DNA from: JAGNLA01 sp964639885
GTDB taxonomy: Bacteria; Caldisericota; Caldisericia; JAAYUI01
Direction: 5' to 3'
NCBI GenBank assembly: GCA_964639885.1
Contig: CAZXEH010000001.1
Location: forward strand, 1-64,000
DNA length: 64,000 bases
Positions within the stretch are counted from its first letter, which is position 1; every line of letters starts with the position of its first letter. The position numbers and the translations under genes were made by a program. The notes under the pieces were generated by a model. The model worked only from the letters and a program-made list of their open reading frames with translations, did not search any database and was not told where the DNA came from. Below, piece after piece: positions 61,139 through 64,000 of the stretch.

Positions 61139-62770
61139 TTAAAGTTTGGATGCAAGACTGTTATCTATGCCTAATTTACAAACAATATCTTTTAAATATT
61201 TTTCAAGATGAATTTTATCATCATCAGAAAAATGCCAAGATTCGGTTTCTATTTCATCTATACGATTATAAACATTAAACTCATCCTTTTTTACTAAACC
61301 AAAAATAGAGCAAAAATCACCATACAAAATGGAAACAGTTTCTTCGAATCGATTTTCAAGATAGTCTTTCAAAGATTTTATTTCTCGTAAGGTATCCGTA
61401 TCACCTTTGTCGTCATCTAATGCGATGATGTAAGGAATTCCAAATTTATCTAATATTTTTGCATGATTCAATAATTTAGAATTCCCCCTTGAATTATAGA
61501 TACTGATATCATTACTATTTAGATTGTGACCTTGTTTCATCAATAACCAAGGTATGGCAATTCTTTCATTGTAGCCTTCGACTAATAATACTTTATCGGC
61601 AAAGAAAAATTCACGTAGTTCAGGTTCAAGCCTTAATGATGTAAAGAATTCGAAGAAATATTTATCAGAACCCAACACGTCAATTCCCTTTGATTTTAGA
61701 TAGTTTATTGAAAAATCGTATAACCCACTTCCATTATTGCTAACTTTTGTTAACCCGTTTATTTTTGATATGATTCTGAGTGAATGAATGTTCATAGGAT
61801 CGATGAAATAAGATGAATGGGTGGAGAGGACTATTTTAAAATTTTTATTGCCCACGATCTCAAATAACTTATCTGAAACAGCTTTTTGTTGATGTGGATG
61901 CATAAATATTTCTGGCTCTTCAATTAATAATATAAGATTGCTTTTGTTATCCTGTATCTTTTTTGAAGCCAATTGAGTAAATAACAACATTATCAGCAAT
62001 CTTTGTAAACCATGACCTAAATTTGTCCACTCTACAGATTCGATCCATTTATCACTTATTAATAATTGCCTGTCAGTAACCAGTTTTTTTGCATCAAAAT
62101 CAGTTGGAAGATACTCAATATTATTGATATCAGGTATAATTTTTTTCATTTCAGATTTAAGAGAGTTAATTATTTCCAAGGCATCTGTTTCTGGGATTTC
62201 TCGAATTTTCTTCAGCGCTTCGCAAATAATGACATTAATTTTTTCAGTATATGTTTTGCTGAATTTGTCATTTAAAAGTTTTCCGAGTATTGTTGTATTT
62301 GCAGTATTTGTTGCTTCTTTTAATATTGGAATTGCAGATAAATATAGAATATCAAATGGAGGTTTTTTATCGACCCAATCAAACTTACCATTAACTTCCG
62401 CTGTCGACTGGTAGATTTCTTTTTCACCTCCAGAATCAACCCAAATGTTTACCGTTGATCGTTTACTATTATTTCCAATATACTTACTAACATCATTTTT
62501 AAGTGTTAATTTCTCTGATTCTCCTAAATTGGAAAAAGATTCTAATTCTAATAATTTTGCTTTGTAATCATCCTCTAATCTTTTATTGCATATATCTGTT
62601 ATTTCAAAAATACCTTTGTTAAATGCTTTATTTAGTGCAGTCATTATATTGCTTTTACCAGAATTATTTTTCCCTATCAATATCGTTTGATTACTAAGGA
62701 ATATTTCTAATTTATCTATTGTTCTAAAATTGTTTATTTCAATATGAATGTTATCCTCGGGATTGTCCAT
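61139..62770 (-). CDS. OLD-family ATP-dependent nuclease (AAA ATPase + TOPRIM), AT-rich
   Basis: 543 aa from ATG 62770 (GGAGG 4 nt upstream). N-terminal ABC/RecF-type ATPase: LIGKNNSGKSNIMTALNKAF (Walker A), LILLIEEPEIFMHPHQQKAV (Walker B plus signature region), KIVLSTHSSYFIDP (His switch). The C-terminal TOPRIM domain has FFADKVLLVEGYNERIAIPW (Glu) and YIIALDDDKGDTDTL (Asp triad). OLD-type proteins nick or degrade DNA and often act in phage defence. No UvrD-like GajB helicase or reverse transcriptase lies next to it, so it appears as a single-gene (class 1) type. Base composition (sampled lines 23-32 % GC) is far below that of its neighbours, indicating recent transfer. Confidence 0.88.
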   Translation of the reverse strand: MDNPEDNIHIEINNFRTIDKLEIFLSNQTILIGKNNSGKSNIMTALNKAFNKGIFEITDICNKRLEDDYKAKLLELESFSNLGESEKLTLKNDVSKYIGNNSKRSTVNIWVDSGGEKEIYQSTAEVNGKFDWVDKKPPFDILYLSAIPILKEATNTANTTILGKLLNDKFSKTYTEKINVIICEALKKIREIPETDALEIINSLKSEMKKIIPDINNIEYLPTDFDAKKLVTDRQLLISDKWIESVEWTNLGHGLQRLLIMLLFTQLASKKIQDNKSNLILLIEEPEIFMHPHQQKAVSDKLFEIVGNKNFKIVLSTHSSYFIDPMNIHSLRIISKINGLTKVSNNGSGLYDFSINYLKSKGIDVLGSDKYFFEFFTSLRLEPELREFFFADKVLLVEGYNERIAIPWLLMKQGHNLNSNDISIYNSRGNSKLLNHAKILDKFGIPYIIALDDDKGDTDTLREIKSLKDYLENRFEETVSILYGDFCSIFGLVKKDEFNVYNRIDEIETESWHFSDDDKIHLEKYLKDIVCKLGIDNSLASKL

Positions 62771-62796
62771 ACAGCCTCCACAATGTTTATAAACAA

Positions 62797-62828
62797 AATC
62801 CCCGAAGATTTCAATACCCTCGGGGATT
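62797..62828 (-). terminator. terminator of kbl
   Basis: 9-bp stem AATCCCCGA (62797-62805) with 62820-62828 and a 14-nt loop. Reading leftward it is followed by TTTTGTTTAT. It separates kbl from the OLD nuclease gene. Confidence 0.7.
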
Positions 62829-62871
62829 GGCAAATGTTTCCAAAAATGTCGGTTTGTGCTATGTTATCTCG

Positions 62872-64000
62872 TCACAGCCCGTACTTCTCGATGATCTGAT
62901 CCTTGGTTTTGCCAAGAATGCCGTACTTTTGGCCGATTTTGGTGAAGGCGTTTATGGCCTTGTCGAGATGCTCCATCTCGTGGCCGGCTGAAATCTGAAC
63001 CCTGATGCGTGCAAGACCCTTGCCAACGACCGGATAGTAGAAGCCGATGACGTAGATGCCTTCGCTGTAGAGGTCTGCGGCGAAGTCCTGGGCGAGCTTT
63101 GCGTTGTAGAGCATGATTGGGACGATGGGATGGACGCCTGGCCTGATGTCGAATCCGGCTGATGTCATCTTTTCCCTGAAGTACTTTGTGTTTCTTTCCA
63201 GCTTGTCGCGGCGCTCGGTGGTGGTTGAGAGAAGGTCGATGACCTTGAGCGCTGCAGCGGCGACCACTGGCGGGATCGTGTTTGAGAACAGGTATGGGCG
63301 CGATCTCTGGCGAAGGAGGTCGATGATCTCTTTCCTGCCCGAGGTTGCTCCGCCTGAGGCTCCGCCAAGGGCTTTGCCAAGGGTGGTTGTGATGACGTCG
63401 ATTCTGCCCATCACGCCGTTGTGCTCATGGGTTCCGCGGCCGGTTTTGCCCATGAAGCCTGTTGCGTGGGAGTCGTCAACCATGGTCATGCAGTCGTACT
63501 TGTCGGCAATGTCGCAGATTTCCTTGAGTTTTGCGACGTCGCCATCCATGGAGAACACGCCGTCTGTTGCGATCATGATGAACCTTACGCCGTCAGCCCT
63601 GGCCTGCTTGCACTTTTCCTCGCAGTCGGCCATGTCGTTGTGCTTGTAGACATAGCGTTTTGCCTTTGAAAGCCTCATGCCGTCGATGATTGAGGCGTGG
63701 TTGAGCTCTTCGGTGACGATTGCGTCCTCTTCCTTGAGCAGCGTTTCAAAAAGTCCGCCGTTTGCGTCAAAGCACGAGGAGTAGAGGATTGTGTCTTCGG
63801 TGCCCAGGAACTCTGAAATCTTTTTTTCAAGCTGTTTGTGGATGTCCTGGGTTCCGCAGATGAAACGGACTGAGCTGAGGCCGTAGCCCCTGTAGTCCAG
63901 ACCTTCGTGGGCTGCCTTGATGACGTCGGGGTGGGATGAGAGGCCAAGGTAGTTGTTGGCGCAGAAGTTGAGGGTTTCCTTGATCGGTGCGTCTTCAGGG
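62872..64000 (-). CDS. kbl: glycine C-acetyltransferase / 2-amino-3-ketobutyrate CoA ligase (5' end outside window)
   Basis: The frame continues through the internal ATG at 63678 to the right edge without a stop, so only the N-terminus is missing (about 376 residues visible). Motifs in order: ETLNFCANNYLGLSSHP, VRFICGTQDIHKQLE, YSSCFDANGGLFETLL, TEELNHASIIDGMRLS, MVDDSHATGFMGKTGRGTHE, and the PLP Lys in TTTLGKALGGASGG. HASIIDGMRLSKAKR and ANNYLGLSSHP are typical of Kbl rather than BioF. It cleaves 2-amino-3-ketobutyrate with CoA to glycine and acetyl-CoA in threonine breakdown; a threonine dehydrogenase gene may lie outside the window. Confidence 0.93.
   Translation of the reverse strand, partial: PEDAPIKETLNFCANNYLGLSSHPDVIKAAHEGLDYRGYGLSSVRFICGTQDIHKQLEKKISEFLGTEDTILYSSCFDANGGLFETLLKEEDAIVTEELNHASIIDGMRLSKAKRYVYKHNDMADCEEKCKQARADGVRFIMIATDGVFSMDGDVAKLKEICDIADKYDCMTMVDDSHATGFMGKTGRGTHEHNGVMGRIDVITTTLGKALGGASGGATSGRKEIIDLLRQRSRPYLFSNTIPPVVAAAALKVIDLLSTTTERRDKLERNTKYFREKMTSAGFDIRPGVHPIVPIMLYNAKLAQDFAADLYSEGIYVIGFYYPVVGKGLARIRVQISAGHEMEHLDKAINAFTKIGQKYGILGKTKDQIIEKYGL

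Noticed and set aside
61139..62770. Gabija (GajAB) defence system
   Set aside because: The OLD-type ATPase-TOPRIM protein fits GajA superficially, but no UvrD-like GajB gene lies on either side; only a PKD-like gene and kbl do.
62872..63678. kbl starting at the ATG at 63678
   Set aside because: This Met is internal (SIIDGMRLSK is a conserved Kbl segment) and the frame continues with family sequence to the window edge.

Overview
The window is chromosomal DNA of a bacterium, assembled from short reads. It carries a bacterial nusA-infB-rbfA-truB-ribF translation cluster, rsmG, rlmB, cysS, cdaA/cdaR and sigma70-like promoters. By eye the GC is near 48-50 %, except for one AT-rich patch near the right end. 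Six genes encode secreted proteins with copper-amine-oxidase-N-like 'stalk' domains. Beta-propellers, CARDB-like modules, a gingipain-type C25 peptidase and PEGA kinases are also present. This content resembles deep-branching or Firmicutes-like uncultured bacteria such as Caldisericota/Cryosericota-type genomes, but the taxonomic guess is weak.

Layout. 1-4883 (minus): 1627 codons of a giant secreted Cys-rich repeat protein, cut by the left edge. 5155-9100 (plus): two membrane-anchored SurA/PrsA-like foldases and two small NTF2-like paralogues, closed by a clear terminator. 9197-14588 (plus): a membrane-anchored beta-sandwich/LolA-like protein, the c-di-AMP synthase pair cdaA-cdaR, a YtcJ-type amidohydrolase (broken by a false scaffold gap) and thiamine pyrophosphokinase. 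14589-31559 (minus): a long operon in transcription order: pseudokinase-ATPase-TPR-GAF protein, Ser/Thr kinase with PEGA domains, propeller/stalk protein, 2206-aa C25 peptidase-propeller protein, rsmG, alpha-oxoamine synthase. 31692-43460 (plus): rimP-nusA-rnpM-infB-DUF503-rbfA-nrnA-truB-ribF, running by overlaps into methylmalonyl-CoA mutase, its epimerase, a SecD-head-like protein and an ICMT-like membrane methyltransferase. 43463-48482 (minus): DUF4388 protein, cysS, rlmB, 2-hydroxyacid dehydrogenase, thioredoxin-like/GNAT fusion. 48697-49941 (plus): an unknown secreted protein. 50013-55477 (plus): tightly coupled comB-glcD-glcF-lipoprotein-aldehyde dehydrogenase operon with a leaderless-looking promoter and a strong terminator. 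55523-59637 (minus): stalk-domain proteins (one frameshifted), an endonuclease III relative and a glyoxalase-fold protein. 59770-64000: an anchored protein, palindromic intergenic repeats, a GC-rich small PKD-like gene, a very AT-rich OLD-family nuclease (probable horizontal acquisition) and kbl, cut by the right edge.

How it fits together. The cell appears to invest heavily in a proteinaceous surface: stalk, propeller and Cys-repeat proteins, extracytoplasmic foldases and a C25 peptidase. The peptidase and one propeller protein are co-transcribed with a Ser/Thr kinase and a large pseudokinase/ATPase, which suggests signalling tied to the cell surface. Metabolic genes point to propionate/methylmalonyl-CoA and amino-acid (threonine/glycine) metabolism, and possibly to C3-sulfonate metabolism through the comB operon.

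Assembly notes. The 100-N gap at 13477-13576 is flanked by an exact 55-bp duplicate and should be collapsed. The gene at 56505-57481 has a one-base frameshift at a six-A homopolymer. No tRNA, rRNA, CRISPR array or transposase was seen. No stretch longer than 300 bases lacks a gene.
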